DNA from: Gavia stellata
Lineage: Eukaryota > Chordata > Aves > Gaviiformes > Gaviidae
DNA: 64,000 nt
Reading direction: 5' to 3'
Assembly (NCBI RefSeq): GCF_030936135.1
Contig: NC_082603.1
Span: forward strand, 11,500,880-11,564,879
A model generated the notes under the pieces. The model ran no database searches and was not told where the DNA came from. It saw nothing but the letters and a program-made list of their open reading frames with translations. The translations under genes and the position numbers were made by a program. Positions 1 to 11,362 of the stretch are shown one piece after another (position 1 is the first letter of the stretch; the number at the start of each line of letters is the position of its first letter).

Positions 1-19
1 CAGATTCCATCAGACTGAG

Positions 20-32
20 CGTGTGTGTGTGT
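20..32. repeat. short GT microsatellite
   Basis: Alternating GT run of about six units after GAGC, at the left edge of the window. Confidence 0.7.
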
Positions 33-147
33 TCCCATTGCTTGCAAATTTACACTTGTAGCTGATGGAAACGATACATATGTGAAAGCTTGGAAAGCAG
101 TTAGTGAGCAATCTTATTTTAAAAAGAGCTCATAAAATGTACCAGCC

Positions 148-238
148 AACAATCTTAAAGTGAACATAGAGCCTAAGCACATATTGCAGTATTCTGTGCT
201 TTTAAGTATGCAGGCTCTGTGTTCACTTTAACACTGTT
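148..238. other. strong stem-loop (microRNA-like or MITE-like)
   Basis: Positions 155-174 pair with 212-231 as a continuous 20-bp stem: 19 Watson-Crick pairs plus one T-G at 167/219. An inner 7-bp stem pairs 175-181 with 195-201, leaving a 13-nt loop and a 10-nt bulge on the 3' side. A further 4 bp (148-151 with 235-238) extend the base past a small internal loop. Overall size and shape resemble a pre-miRNA; a short inverted-repeat transposon remnant would look similar. No clear target-site duplication is visible, and I do not recognise the arms as a known microRNA. A 20-bp inverted repeat this close is very unlikely by chance. It lies about 7.3 kb downstream of mir-181b-1 in transcript terms. 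Confidence 0.6.
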
Positions 239-1879
239 ACAGTTTTGGATGACAATAAAGGCACATAAACTGCAGTCAGCTCAGGAACCTACCAGTCTCA
301 TCTATGTGCGATGCAGAGATACCAACTTCATTGCTCAAGAAGTTCAGAAGGCCTGTTAAAACTGTGGCTCTTCCTGTTACGAGGTAGAGAGTGGCACCAG
401 TGCCCTCTGAGCTCAATCAAGCACAGCAAGTTGCTAATGTAATCTTATTGATTTGGGGATCCAAGTCAGAATTTCTTTGTAAATGTGACCTATACTAGCT
501 CATTTGTGGTAGAAAGATGGCAAAAGAACAGTCTGTTTAATTTTAATGACTACAAAGAGTCCTCAAAACATGGTCTGTTACTTGTAGGCATTTAATTGAA
601 TTAACTTTCAGTTCAGTAAAGGCTAGTATATTCTCCTGGGAAATAATTTTATCATGGGTATCCTGAGCTAATCTGATAGTGTCCTCATAAAAAATGAATA
701 TGGCAGGAAGACTTCTCTTTCAGGACAATATAGCTCATGTACTTCAGGTACAATATAGTCTAGGTAGAGAGGAACTGCTAGTGCTAGACATTGACTGGTC
801 AAAACCAGCTGGAAAGGTATGCACCTAAGTTCTAGCAAAAAAAGTATCTCTGCAGGTATGCAAATCTGAGACTTGGATTACTCCTAAGCAATGCTCCTGA
901 CTAATTAGCAATAGATACAGTAGTGGCCCCAAAATCTCAGTACAAGGTTTAAAGCAGAAGTCATGTTTCCACACAGGTAATAGTCTGTATAAGGAAGAAG
1001 GAATTTACTCTTAACAGTCAGTTTGTGGTATTCACTTTGAACAGACCTGTGGCTTGGTTATCTTACTCTTGATGCATGTCATCTGGTTCCAGAAGGCACT
1101 TCCAGTCAGCAGTTGTACACATACCTGCAAAGACTAAAATTTTGCAGAACATAAATCACCTCTTGTAAAGGCTGATATGAATCTGGAGTCAGTACATAGT
1201 TCTAGGCCAGAGAGGGGTGCCAATAGGCACCCCAAATGAAGAAGCTGCTGGATATTGTGGCAGAAGGTATTTAAAATGATGCAATCATGTTTTGCTTTGA
1301 CTTATTTTTTTTCTCAAATGCAACCAATGAATGGCTTAATTTTACTAGCTGTGCGTCAAAATAATAGAATATGATGTAAAGTGCACAGTGTGAAAGGAGA
1401 GAGAGGAAACAAGCTGCCATTGCTTCAAGTGTGTACGCTTGTGCTGTGGGAGCTATCGTTGGACAAAAATATGCTACAAGCTCTTTCCCACCCACATATC
1501 TCAAGCTTCATGAAGTGAAGGAGACTGTCATGTGGTGGCAAAGGCCAGATTATCATAATGTGGGTGTGACGTTTCTGCCCCAAAATACTCTCCTGCCTGT
1601 TGTGTTCCGAAGCTCCTTGTTTGTACCTGTAAAGCAGTAATCTGCACAAATGGAGTAGTTAGGCGTCCAAGTGATGTGTGTCCAGGGCCACCCACAGTCT
1701 GTGGGCAGAAATGCTCTCTCTGTAGGTAGGAACATGTGTTTTTCAAGTACGTGTTCTTTTGTTTCTCTCTTTCTCTCCCCTCCCCCAAGACTGACATCTA
1801 CCTCTGACTGCATTTCTGTTTAGTGTAGGATGTGTGGGACCATACTTCTTTTGCATTTCTTTTGTGTGTTGGCTTGCCA
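239..1879. other. non-coding DNA, nothing recognised
   Basis: AT-rich sequence with short overlapping open frames of 90 codons or fewer on both strands. A polypyrimidine run at about 1760-1788 ending in CAAG looks like a splice acceptor on the plus strand, but has no supporting exon. Confidence 0.6.
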
Positions 1880-1960
1880 AATCCTCGCTTGTACAAACTG
1901 GCACAATTCCACTGAAATCAATAGAAGTATGTTGACTAAAACCGGCAGAGAATCTGGATT
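1880..1960. repeat. old palindromic interspersed repeat, copy 1
   Basis: The segment reads as a decayed palindrome around TTCCACTGAAATCAATAGAA, flanked by AATCCTC on the left and GAGAATCTGG on the right. It matches a dispersed amniote repeat pattern I recall, in which CCATTGAAGTCAATGG is the centre and GTGTAAA/TTTACAC arms lie either side. Related copies are at 11281-11362 and 46681-46772. The family name is not determined here. Confidence 0.5.
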
Positions 1961-4519
1961 CATTAGTTAGCAGACCACGATCCATGTGAACTTCTGTAAT
2001 GATCTCCCGCAGTTGTTTTGGGGATGTACAGAGATCTTCCTGGAGAGGTTACAAAGACTTCCTTTAAGATATTCTGTAGGGCACAGCTGGCTGCTGTTGT
2101 TAAAGTACTGTCTTTTTTCCTGTTTTCTTCTACAGTTACATCCTGAATGTCTGTCTGAAAGTTCTTTTAGTTTTGGTATCCCTCTAGCAGTTTGTGGCCT
2201 CCCTAGTCTGCAGGACAGTGGATGCAGTAATTTCATCATGTCTGTCCAGTGTGGTAACTGGAGCCATACTGATACCGAGACAGTGAACTGGATGGCGTTT
2301 AAATGTAAATCTATCATCATGAACTCTAAGCTTATCATGGCTCATTATTTTGAGGCAAACACAGTAATTAACACGGGGTATGCTTATGATAATTAGGAAT
2401 GATGCACACATCAGATGGTGATGTTGACTTTTGAGCGCAACCACCTGGACTTAGCTCTCAGTAGCTAAAATTAATATTTTTGTATTTCTTTTTGTTTCAG
2501 TGTTTCAAAATGCCTATCATAAAGAAGTATTTTAACTGTTTAATCACTAAATAGTAGATCCATGCAATCAATTAGCTTAATAGCATGATTATTGGGATAA
2601 CTTGCCAATACCCCTAGGTGATACTGTAGTTTAGATAAATAGTTTATGTATATTGTAGTTTACCTTGAGTGCAAAGTGAAACTTCCACTATCTAGTGGCC
2701 AGGTGAATGTTACTTTCCATCTATCTTGTCTCTTTGTCTGACCTGGTATCTGAACCTTCTGAACGCTGGTATCCTAGAATTGTGGTATCTGGTCCATTTT
2801 ACACTCCTTTTTATCATAAAGACCTAGTGTGATATTTCTAATAGAGAAAATAATAATTATTAAAAAAACCCACAAAAACTGCAATAACTTGTATCTTCAG
2901 GTCTCACGATAATCTATTTGCAAGCTTAAGATATATTAAAGTGGCTTTGTTAAAACATCATCAATTTTTAGAGGTAGCTTGGAAGCAGCTGTATCTCAGA
3001 AAGAAAATCGGGAAAGGTCAGAATATGTATCATGGGTATATATGCTAGCTGTAGAGCTAGGGGCTTATTTTTCTTTTACTGTGAAATATAGACAAAGTTT
3101 CTGTTGTAATTCATGGCTTGTGTGGATTAGAGTTTCTGCACATGAAGCTTTCCCTAAATTTTTTCGTATCAGTTCAGATCCAAACCTAGGAGGAGACAAC
3201 TATTTTTGGTTACAGTGACAATGTGAAGACAGTCTCATAACCAGCAACTCTAAAAATTGGACAATTCTATCCGTTTTTTTGATAAGAGCCATATTTGGAA
3301 GCTGTGCAATTTGAATACTTGTCCTGTTTCCTCTTCAGATTAATACTTCCTAAACTCAAACATAAACTGTATCTTACATATATTTGTCAGACATATTTGT
3401 ATTCACTTTGTGAATATTGGTTGTTATAAAGTGAAGGATCTAACATGGCAATTTAAAATACTGAGCTTGTAAATACACTTTGGATGCAGAGAGCAGGAGG
3501 GGCAGTTAACCATTATGCTTACTATATGAACAATAAATGAGGATGCAATAATGTAAAATAGTGCTATCCTTTTACTTCTAATACATTTCTTATTTGCATT
3601 CCAGAAATTATCTTTCTTAAATTGTATGACAGTATCTGCAATATCTCCCAATAATGACAAATAGCAAATGTTTTAATGGTTCTCTTATGTCTATGCACCT
3701 TGAAGATACACCTCATTTATATATGAGAGGGAATGTTTTTTAAGCTCATGAAAAACTTGCTGGTTTTGTATTTATTCTTTCTATACCTCCTTTCGCAGTC
3801 AATACTTGTAAAATTAAAATAATGGGGGGGGGGGAATGAAATATAATGGCAAGTTCAAATTTTTTTACTAAATTATGACAGGCTTCTGCTTGTATTCGAA
3901 GTTTATTCCTACTACTACATGCTGCCATGGTTTCTAAGTTTCAAAACCTTAGTGCTTTTTGGGGGGGGAGGAGCAGCTATATGTTGAAAAAAAATTCTCT
4001 AAGTTCACAAAATTGCAAGTGTTACATTTCAAGGGGATGAAAGAATCTATTTCAAACTAGGAAAGAACTTGTGGACACTTATGTATCTATGGAATAATGT
4101 TAGATAAATTTAAATGTGTTAACTGTGTGGTGCCATTACAAATGCTATTTTTGGCTGAAAAGGATCAGTGATTGCTTGTAAAATAAGGAGACATCAGACT
4201 ATTTCAGCTAGCCTTGGCTGGGCTGTTTGGAATGTAGTCTGTGTTTCTGGCACTTGCACTTAAGGAGGATGCACAGGAAGACTAAAAAAAAGTTAAGACA
4301 AAATTATACAAACCCAAATAAAAGAAAGGGCAAGATATAAAAATTAATCTGGACTGGGTGTCACCATGCAACTGCTTAAAAAAAAAAGTTTTTCATTGTA
4401 ACTCTGGCAAGTAACAAAGATAAACATCAAAAGAAAAGAAAAAAAGGGGTGGTCAGCAAGAAAAACATGGTGTTCGCATCAGGGAAAAGTCAGGTTTACA
4501 GGATTATTTTTTTCCGGAA
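1961..4519. other. non-coding DNA with G homopolymers
   Basis: No gene recognised. A plus-strand open frame of 136 codons at 1986-2396 has no recognisable domain and is probably chance. Runs of 11 G at 3824-3834 and 8 G at about 3961-3968 are present. Confidence 0.55.
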
Positions 4520-4650
4520 AGACACACGATTGGAGTCCAAGATCATCTAGATACTGCTTCCAGTTCAACTATAGACTACTTTTATATTAACTCTTTAACT
4601 TACTGTATGTCACTTCACCATCTGTAAAGCGAGATATGTTAGCATGGTGG
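4520..4650 (+). repeat. MIR-like SINE remnant
   Basis: The order of motifs follows a MIR core: TGGAGTCCAAGA, TGCTTCCAGTTCAA, TTAACTCTTTAACTTACTG, then CACTTCACCATCTGTAAAGC. The last resembles the MIR segment ending in 'catctgtaaaatgg'. Divergence is high, so the call comes from motif order, not a scored alignment. Confidence 0.4.
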
Positions 4651-6912
4651 CATTAGGCTGTGCCAGAAAGCGAGTCTAACGTGTTCATCCTGCCCTGGTC
4701 TTGAATATCACAGACTATTTCTATCATAGGAATTCTTTGACTTGTAGTTTTAGAGGTAAAACCAAGTGTCTTTCTGTACTTGCTAAAAAGAAGTTATAGA
4801 CTTGATGCAGAAACTGTTGGCTTAGATGTTTTGATCCTTCTTACGCTAGAATTCGGGGAAAAAACATTCAGAGGCAAGTAAAAAAACCCAACTACAAACT
4901 TTATAACAAGCCCTTAGTATCACCTCTAATGTTTTCAAGCACAGTATTGTGTGCACTGGGGAACAGCAACTGATCTCTCATGTATGGAAAGTATATTCCT
5001 CCTCATCTGCTGTTGTAAAACTAGTGCTCCTATTATGTCAAGGTCCATCACGTTTACTGCAACTTTGATATGCTTGACCTAAAAATATTGCTGCGAGTGA
5101 ATTATTTACAATGACACTGAGGAGCAATCCTCTAGAATATCTATATGGCCCGTGGGCATTGCACTGAGTACATATGTCTCATATTAATAAAAAAACATGC
5201 AAATTACCACGAAACTTTTCGGTGGTATTTCACAGCTACCATTACCAAAATAGGATTGTTCCGTGGCTTTACAGTGTAAGGAAAGACAAGTGCGAGCCAG
5301 CATCTCATGAGGGGTGTGCAATAACGGTATTTTTTTGGCCAATGAACATTCTGTAAATTGCTAGTCTGTAGGGGTTGACTTTTAGTTAAATTGTATGACA
5401 TACTATATAACTGTACACTAAGAAGACATTTTTCTATCTATATGAAAATATGATGTCACTAAAATAACTGATAAATCTTTTAACGGTACCTAGTATAAAA
5501 GACTATTGTTGCATTGTCTGTTCTTCAGAAACCAGTAGAAACTTGCAGTCCAGGTAAAAATACTTGTTTTTATTTGTAATCGGTGTGGACTGATTATGTG
5601 TGCCTAGGTCAATGCGGGCTGTGGTTTCTGCACCCTGTTCTGGTAGGGTATGAGTTGTTGCTGTTTAATATTTAGTGAGTGTATGAAACAAAATTATGAT
5701 AGAAATAGGGGAAAACCATGTATTTTGAGGAAAAGTATGTATTTTGAGGAAAAGTACTGCCTTAGAAAAGGATATAACTTACTTTCTTCTTTTCCCATAC
5801 TGGAATCTGTCCCTCCAATGCTAATCGTTCAGACATTAGAAAACATGCAAAGAAACCACTCATGGTCCAGGACATTGGTTCTTTCCAGTGTTGCCAAATT
5901 CCAGAATCTTCTATTTTGATAAGTATTCTCTGTTAAAAATACATAACACAACTATAACTAGCATTATAAATGTATTGCAGAAACAAGACCTGATTTTTAG
6001 TTTCCAATAAGGGTTTAAGTTTCCAGCAAGGAACCTTGATGCATGCTGTTGCAAGAACATACTAGCTACAACTTAATTTTAAAGTTTCTTCTTCTAGATA
6101 GAATATATACCTTTGAGTCTTGCTTTTAATATGATCTTTATCTATCTGCAATATGTAAGTCGGTAGTAATTCAAGCTCCCATTTTTGTAGAAATGAGTAA
6201 ACTTAAAGATACAGGCTTATCTCTGAACAGTGTTGCTGAGAAGTCATACATCCATAGCAACCCTTCCTTTTAATACTTAACTGCTGTCTCTGACCACAAT
6301 AGTATCCAGTGAGCAATAGAACTTGTGGATTTTTCTCTAGTAAATACTGCAATAAAAAAATATAATCTTCCTAAACATCAACTTTAAATAATGTCCAAAC
6401 AATTCCAGGATTTAATTTGTTAGTGTGGTTATGTCTTTGAGGAACTGATTTTTTTTTTATATAAATATCAGTTTCACATGCTATTGAGGACTGATCTTTC
6501 ATGACTGAAATATATTTTTATCATTTAAGTAGACTGGTAACAAAAGTTTAAGAAGCAACTACAGATGTATCCTCCCGTGATAGCCTTGATGTAACCTGCT
6601 ATATGGTGAAACATGCATAAAACAAGCAAGTACAGTACACAAGACAACTGTTGTGTAACTGACGTGCTGAGGAAACTTTGTAAATAATCAGACTAAAGTA
6701 TTGTTAATGGACCCCCCCATTATGAGGTGGAACAATGTGAATGCTGTGTGATTACCTAACTTTTGGAAGCAATTCCTACTGCGGGATATCTGAGTTGCAC
6801 TAAGTCTAAAGGCTGAACTTACCTTGGATGACTGTGTGATGTGAGAAATATAGACTGGTCCTTCAGTGTGTCTGACCAGGTTAATAAAGGAAATAAGGAC
6901 AAAGTTGTGAGC
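4651..6912. other. non-coding DNA with one short tandem duplication
   Basis: AT-rich, no gene recognised. It contains the 19-bp tandem duplication listed at 5719-5756. Open frames are 90 codons or shorter. Confidence 0.6.
5719..5756. repeat. 19-bp perfect tandem duplication
   Basis: The unit TGTATTTTGAGGAAAAGTA occurs twice in direct succession (5719-5737 and 5738-5756) without mismatch, as expected of recent replication slippage. Confidence 0.85.
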
Positions 6913-6930
6913 TTTATTTACACTTTTATT
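6913..6930 (-). terminator. possible polyadenylation signals for the pri-mir-181 transcript
   Basis: Two minus-strand AATAAA hexamers occur here (TTTATT on the plus strand at 6913-6918 and 6925-6930), about 0.6 kb beyond mir-181b-1. Another lies at 7077-7082. AATAAA is common by chance in AT-rich DNA, so these are only candidate 3' ends of the primary transcript. Confidence 0.2.
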
Positions 6931-7531
6931 TTCTTATTACTATCAGCAATACTGGCAGTATGACATAGGTACCCAAAGTTTACAGTAATTTTACAATTGA
7001 ATGACTTCCATAATTATTACTGGATATACACTTCTCTGCCATCTTTCAGATCCCTAAAAAGGCAAATGTAATAGCATTTATTTAGGTGCTTAAAAGCAGT
7101 TTTATGTAAAATTAATTAATCTTTTGATTTAACATTTTCTCTGTATCATTGAACTCTGGCTCCCATTTGTATTTGTCGTGACAAGTATTGAAGAAATTTT
7201 TGAACTATTCCACAAAGCCTAGTTAAAATGAGATTTAAATATTCTTTCTTATGCTCAGAGTTCCCCATATCCTTACTTATTTCCACATATATACTGAATA
7301 AGAATTTTTGTTTCAATGATGCTGAACCCTGGGAGGAAAATATTCCAGAAAAAGGCAGTGATTTTTTTTCTAGTCGTTTAAGTTAAACACACTTAAAAAC
7401 AAGGAAGCAAAAAGCGAATAGCCCCAACTATTTTTTTGACCAGAAAAATGTAGCCTATAAGAAATACTTTGCTCCTCACTACTGCTCTCGGAGCTGATGT
7501 TCCTTGTTCCTCTCAACGGCAACTGTAAAAT

Positions 7532-7620
7532 GTGGGGCCACAGTTGCATTCATTGTTCAGTGAGCTTGTCCACATAGTTAAACCCACCGACAGCAATGAA
7601 TGTTGATTGTGACCTTTTTT
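7532..7620 (-). ncRNA. MIR181B1: microRNA precursor mir-181b-1
   Basis: Second microRNA of the cluster, sharing the miR-181 seed ACAUUCA and so an overlapping target set with miR-181a. Seen directly: on the minus strand, 7604 down to 7582 matches the 23-nt miR-181b-5p, and 7564 down to 7544 matches the 21-nt 3p product of mir-181b-1. The stem is closed by GGUCACA (from 7614) pairing with UGUGGCC (to 7536). The long loop with GTGGACAAG and the A-rich 5' flank AAAAAAGGTCAC are what I recall for mir-181b-1 rather than mir-181b-2. The 5p product differs from miR-181a-5p at three positions (9, 10 and 21), outside the seed. Its position just downstream of mir-181a-1 reproduces the human order and spacing, implying one primary transcript. 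The outer limits are approximate. Confidence 0.97.
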
Positions 7621-7708
7621 GTAAAGCTTGGCAGGGTGGGGGAGAAACATCATGTGGTGGTTAGGTTGCTATCTTCGTGTTAAGGCCTGAAAGCATGAAG
7701 TAAGGAGG

Positions 7709-7803
7709 AGGATGGTTAGCTGGAGGGTACAATCAACGGTCGATGGTTTTCACTTTAATTCCAAACTCACCGACAGCGTTGAATGTTCACTGAAGCAACC
7801 ACT
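7709..7803 (-). ncRNA. MIR181A1: microRNA precursor mir-181a-1
   Basis: Precursor of miR-181a, a post-transcriptional repressor known in vertebrates for tuning T-cell receptor signalling and blood-cell differentiation. Seen directly: read on the minus strand, 7787 down to 7765 matches the 23-nt miR-181a-5p (seed ACAUUCA), and 7747 down to 7726 matches the 22-nt miR-181a-3p. The arms fold back, GGUUGC on the 5' side pairing with GCUAACC on the 3' side. The 5' flank GGTTGCTTCAGTG and the loop GGAATTAAA match, from memory, the mir-181a-1 paralogue rather than mir-181a-2, whose flanks and 3p differ. The loop differs slightly from the human one, as expected for a bird. A CNNC motif, a known Drosha-processing aid, lies about 16 nt beyond the 3p end. 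mir-181b-1 follows about 90 nt downstream on the same strand. The precursor ends are approximate; the mature products are firm. Confidence 0.97.
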
Positions 7804-7842
7804 ACAACAGAACTCCATTGACTTGACAGCATCCTCAAATGT

Positions 7843-7926
7843 CTGAAAGGGTGGGGGGGAAATCAAAATTCATACAATTACTTTAATCATACAAATGATG
7901 CAACTTCAGTCATTTTTTTTTCTTAC
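7843..7926 (-). other. candidate 84-nt intron upstream of mir-181a-1
   Basis: Minus-strand interval from GTAAGA at 7926 to a pyrimidine-rich acceptor (TTTCCCCCCCACCCTTTCAG) ending at 7843. At 84 nt it is short but workable for a vertebrate intron. If it is used, both microRNA hairpins would lie within the following exon, the mir-181a-1 stem starting only about 40 nt inside it, rather than in an intron. This is inferred from splice-site consensus alone. Confidence 0.25.
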
Positions 7927-8000
7927 CGACACCAACATCCTTCTCTGCCCATCTTATTTCACTCTTTGTGCAAGGAGCTGGCAGTTTTCCAAACTTCCTT
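7927..8000 (-). other. candidate exon of the mir-181a-1/b-1 host transcript
   Basis: On the minus strand this 74-nt block is bounded by a strong acceptor (pyrimidine-rich CTTTTCTTTTCACAG ending at 8001) and a strong donor (GTCG then GTAAGA starting at 7926). It lies directly upstream of mir-181a-1, in the same orientation. It is open in one frame, but 74 nt is too short for that to mean anything, and no protein family is recognised. The human locus has a non-coding spliced host gene (MIR181A1HG), so the inference is a non-coding host exon. The splice sites are seen; use of the exon is not shown. The block could also be a conserved element with chance splice-like edges. Confidence 0.35.
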
Positions 8001-11000
8001 CTGTGAAAAGAAAAGATATTTCAGTTACTCAGGCTTTAACAGTATAGGTTGGGGATCCAGGCCCAGGTGGATTTATGTTGCCTTTTCACGAAACTGAATG
8101 TCATAGCAAATCAAAACACAAGATCCAGTATATGAACAAAGTTGGGTAGGAGTTTTATGAATCAGTGTTGCTAATTATAGATTGCCCCACTGAGTAAAAT
8201 TTCTTCTGCTGACATGGTTCAATTGGATTTAAACTTGCTTAGTATTGATGAAAAGTACATTTTCTTTTAAGCAGGCTTAACTTCTCAGTAAATGTCTTGG
8301 AGACAGAAGGCCTTTTTTCCTTAAAAATTGTCATACATACAAAACCTATTATGATAGTTTTCAGGAGGAAAAAAGGCAAATGTACATCAAGGCTTGATGA
8401 CCTAAATTTCTTTTCATATATTTTTTTAGGTGGCAGCATGCTGTCCATATCCAGAACTTGATCATCACACAGTAAAGAGCTTATTTGTAAAAAAAATTTC
8501 CACAGTAACACAATACTTTTTTCCAATCTTCTGAGCTTTCCAAATCAATTGTCCTCATTCTTAAAATAAATTAAACTTAAAAAAAAAAAATCCATAGGAT
8601 TGCAATTTTCATGTTGTAGGGGGAAGGGTTTTAGAGGCTGGATCAGAAGGCAAAACATGGTAACCTAGGAATTTACCTTATTTGCATTTTTGAGCAGAGT
8701 TCTTCTGCAGAAGGTGGTCTCATAGCTCAGCTGATCTGGATTATTTTTTTGCTAGGTCCACTCTTAGATTGCTGCACTGAAAGTACGTGACTGATTCATT
8801 GGCTTCTATGAATTGCTGTTTGTTTACTTTGTCCTTTGGTAAAAGATGTCTTATACTTTCTCATCCATTTCTGATTATTTGAAAAATCTTTATAAATGTT
8901 GGGGGCTTTTTTGTTAAATTTGTTCGTACTTGCATAAAGGGAATCAGCACCAAAAGACTGCAGGTTGTAAGGGTGCTGTCTGTATATATTTTGTAAACAA
9001 ACACTATGACTAGGACTTTGTCCTAGCTGTTTCTTTCAACTAATTGCTCTGCCTGTAGAGGTATTTATTATATCATTAACTCAATTGTCTTTTCTATCAA
9101 ATATATCTACAGGATAGTCATTAAAATGGCCTGTTGGGGAAGTAGACAAGAATGGAATCAACTAATTTTTTCCTTTATGGTAGATTAGATGTGTTTTGTT
9201 TAGGCCACTGTGATTATGAATATATCTGAATTCTAACCAAATGTGGCAGTCAACCGTTTTTTTTTTTGCTGTTATGTTAGCATGGGATATTTGCTGACAA
9301 TACTTTAGCTCTGAAGTTTGATTATTTTTCTTTTTCTTCCATTTATTTGTACTGGCTTTTTTGCAGTTCAATTCCATGGATGTTATGAAAGGAGTTCCTT
9401 ACACCAGCATGAGCAATGAGAGAATAAGACTCTCCAACTCAGCAGTCTTTCGTGCATCTGTTCAACATTGTTTTAGCCAAATGAATAGACTTTATGGTTT
9501 AGGGTCGCTCATGTTTAACATCCGTCCTATTATAAGATTTCTTTCTGTATGTCATTTCTTTCAGTACTTATTCCTATGTTCTTATTCCCTGCTTCTATCT
9601 GTCACTTCATATTTCAATATGGGGTCTTGCCTTGCTGATACCTGGCAGTTAGGATGGGGTGTAGGGGAAGGAGAGGAGCTACATAGAGCTTGCAGCTGAG
9701 TGGATTGCATCTTAGGAGGAATTACTTTCACAGGTTATTATTATTCCCTTCCCACCCCCCATAATGGAAAAACCTCAGTATTTCCTTGGTTATGTAGCCT
9801 CTGTTGAAACGGGCTGAAACTTGTAAGTACGAAAACACAAAAAAGTATGCCTGAGCTCCAGCCCTGATTCCTGATGTGTGCAGGTTATGCAGGGTAAAAA
9901 TGCTTTCATCTTCTCTCATCTGGTTTTAATTTTTTTTTTACATCCCTCACCAGGCTTAGCTAGCTGTTACAAATACCAGCTTTATTTTAAGTTTTATTTC
10001 AGATCTGCAGGCTTATGTGAACATTCAGATTGGATGTATGTTTTCTTTTTATTTAAGGTTAGTAGGTCATAAATAAACCAAAGCACTTTCCTTGCTATGA
10101 GCAATAGGTTCACGGTGTACATGAAATATTGCTTTAAAAAAATTGAAACCTAACATGAATTGACAGAGGTACATGAGGAAGTAGTTCGTTGTGTTGCTGT
10201 AAAGGCCATAGGGATTTGGACTGCTAGAGCTGCCTGTTTTAGGAATAGATTAGATATCTTGTCTGATGACCTGTGCTTAATTTAAGTGACTGCCTTTGCC
10301 AGTCCTTCCAGAGGGCAACTGTGTGAAGTAGAGCATCTCATCTTCAGTCCTTTTCCTCCTCTTGATGGCCTGACCTAAATTGAAGATATGGGTGTTGTGC
10401 TGCACAAACAGACAATTACTTCAATGCTATGTGAACTGCATCTTTGGTTCTAATTAGTCAGCTTTTCCATTTTGACCTTGATATCTTGAATCAAAAGACT
10501 AATGTTCAACTTCATTGTACTGGTTAATACTGGCAACTGTTATAGAGTATACTCATGTTTAACAGCTGCCTTACATAAAACAATAATAAAAGCTCCCTCT
10601 CCCTACTGTGAAATGGTGGCTGGACCTGTAAAGTACTGCTCTGCCCTGCTTATTGCCCCACATCTTCTTTCTTCCTTCTCGCTCCCCCACATAAATGCTT
10701 CATGAAATACAAATGGTAGATGTCAGACAGGTCTGGCTTGCAGGCTACTTCAAACAGCTGTTCTAGTACTTGTAACAATCTTACTGCTTGTACAGCAGTG
10801 AGATCGCTTAGGGAAAAATACTTAGGTGAATATACAGATCTCAGGTTTGGGGGGTTTCTTATGATTTTTAGATAATTTCCCTAATGATGCATTAAAATGG
10901 TCTATTCAGATTTGTACGCTGATTAAAATAGTATGTTAACATACTTATATGGTAGATACTCTGCATAGTTTACAGCATATTTTTTCTTTTGCTGGCATTG

Positions 11001-11280
11001 AATTGCTACTGAAAGGTGGAGTTAGAGTTTTTGAAGGCAAATATTCATTTGTATAAAAGGAAGACAACAGAATAATAGTGTTAATACTCATACTGCAAAG
11101 TTATCTCATGGATACAGTTGTTGGCTACTTCCACCTCCCACTTGCCCTCTCCCACAGTCTGTCAACAGCCTTCCAGTTATACGCTTGGGGACAGGAAAAA
11201 ATGCAATGTGTGGATGTATTTTTAATTGTGTTGCAAAAGTGAATTCCAGTGGCAGTGTCTAAAAATGGTACTAACACACT
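8001..11280. other. non-coding DNA upstream of the microRNA cluster
   Basis: No gene recognised. Homopolymer runs of A (about 8580) and T (about 9258 and 9925) are present. The longest open frame is 112 codons (9361-9699, plus) and has no familiar domain. Because the microRNAs are on the minus strand, exons of a host RNA could be hidden here, but sequence alone does not reveal them. Confidence 0.55.
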
Positions 11281-11362
11281 TGGGATCAGATTCTCAGCTA
11301 ATGTAAACTGACACAGCTCCATTGACGTCAGTGGCATCTGTGTTTACACCAGCTGGCAACTG
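11281..11362. repeat. old palindromic interspersed repeat, copy 2, with CRE-like core
   Basis: Imperfect inverted repeat from CAGCT at 11295 to AGCTG at 11355, centred on CCATTGACGTCAGTGG. Outer arms carry GTAAAC on the left and GTTTACACCAGCTG on the right, preceded by GGATCAGATTCTCAGC. This is the best-preserved of three related copies in the window. The centre (11323-11330) is TGACGTCA, a perfect cAMP-response-element octamer. Confidence 0.6.

Noticed and set aside
1986..2396. 136-codon plus-strand open frame with a splice-acceptor-like pyrimidine tract inside it
   Set aside because: The tract at about 2110-2133 (ending in TTCTACAG) has no matching donor or conserved exon, and the frame shows no domain.
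7544..7604. Apparent coding similarity between two minus-strand segments around 7590 and 7776
   Set aside because: At first read as duplicated short peptides; the shared sequence is explained by the two mir-181 mature sequences.
7927..8000. Open reading frame across the candidate exon as a protein-coding exon
   Set aside because: Only about 24 codons, and it does not continue in frame through the candidate acceptor at 7843 (a stop follows after one codon). A non-coding host exon fits better.
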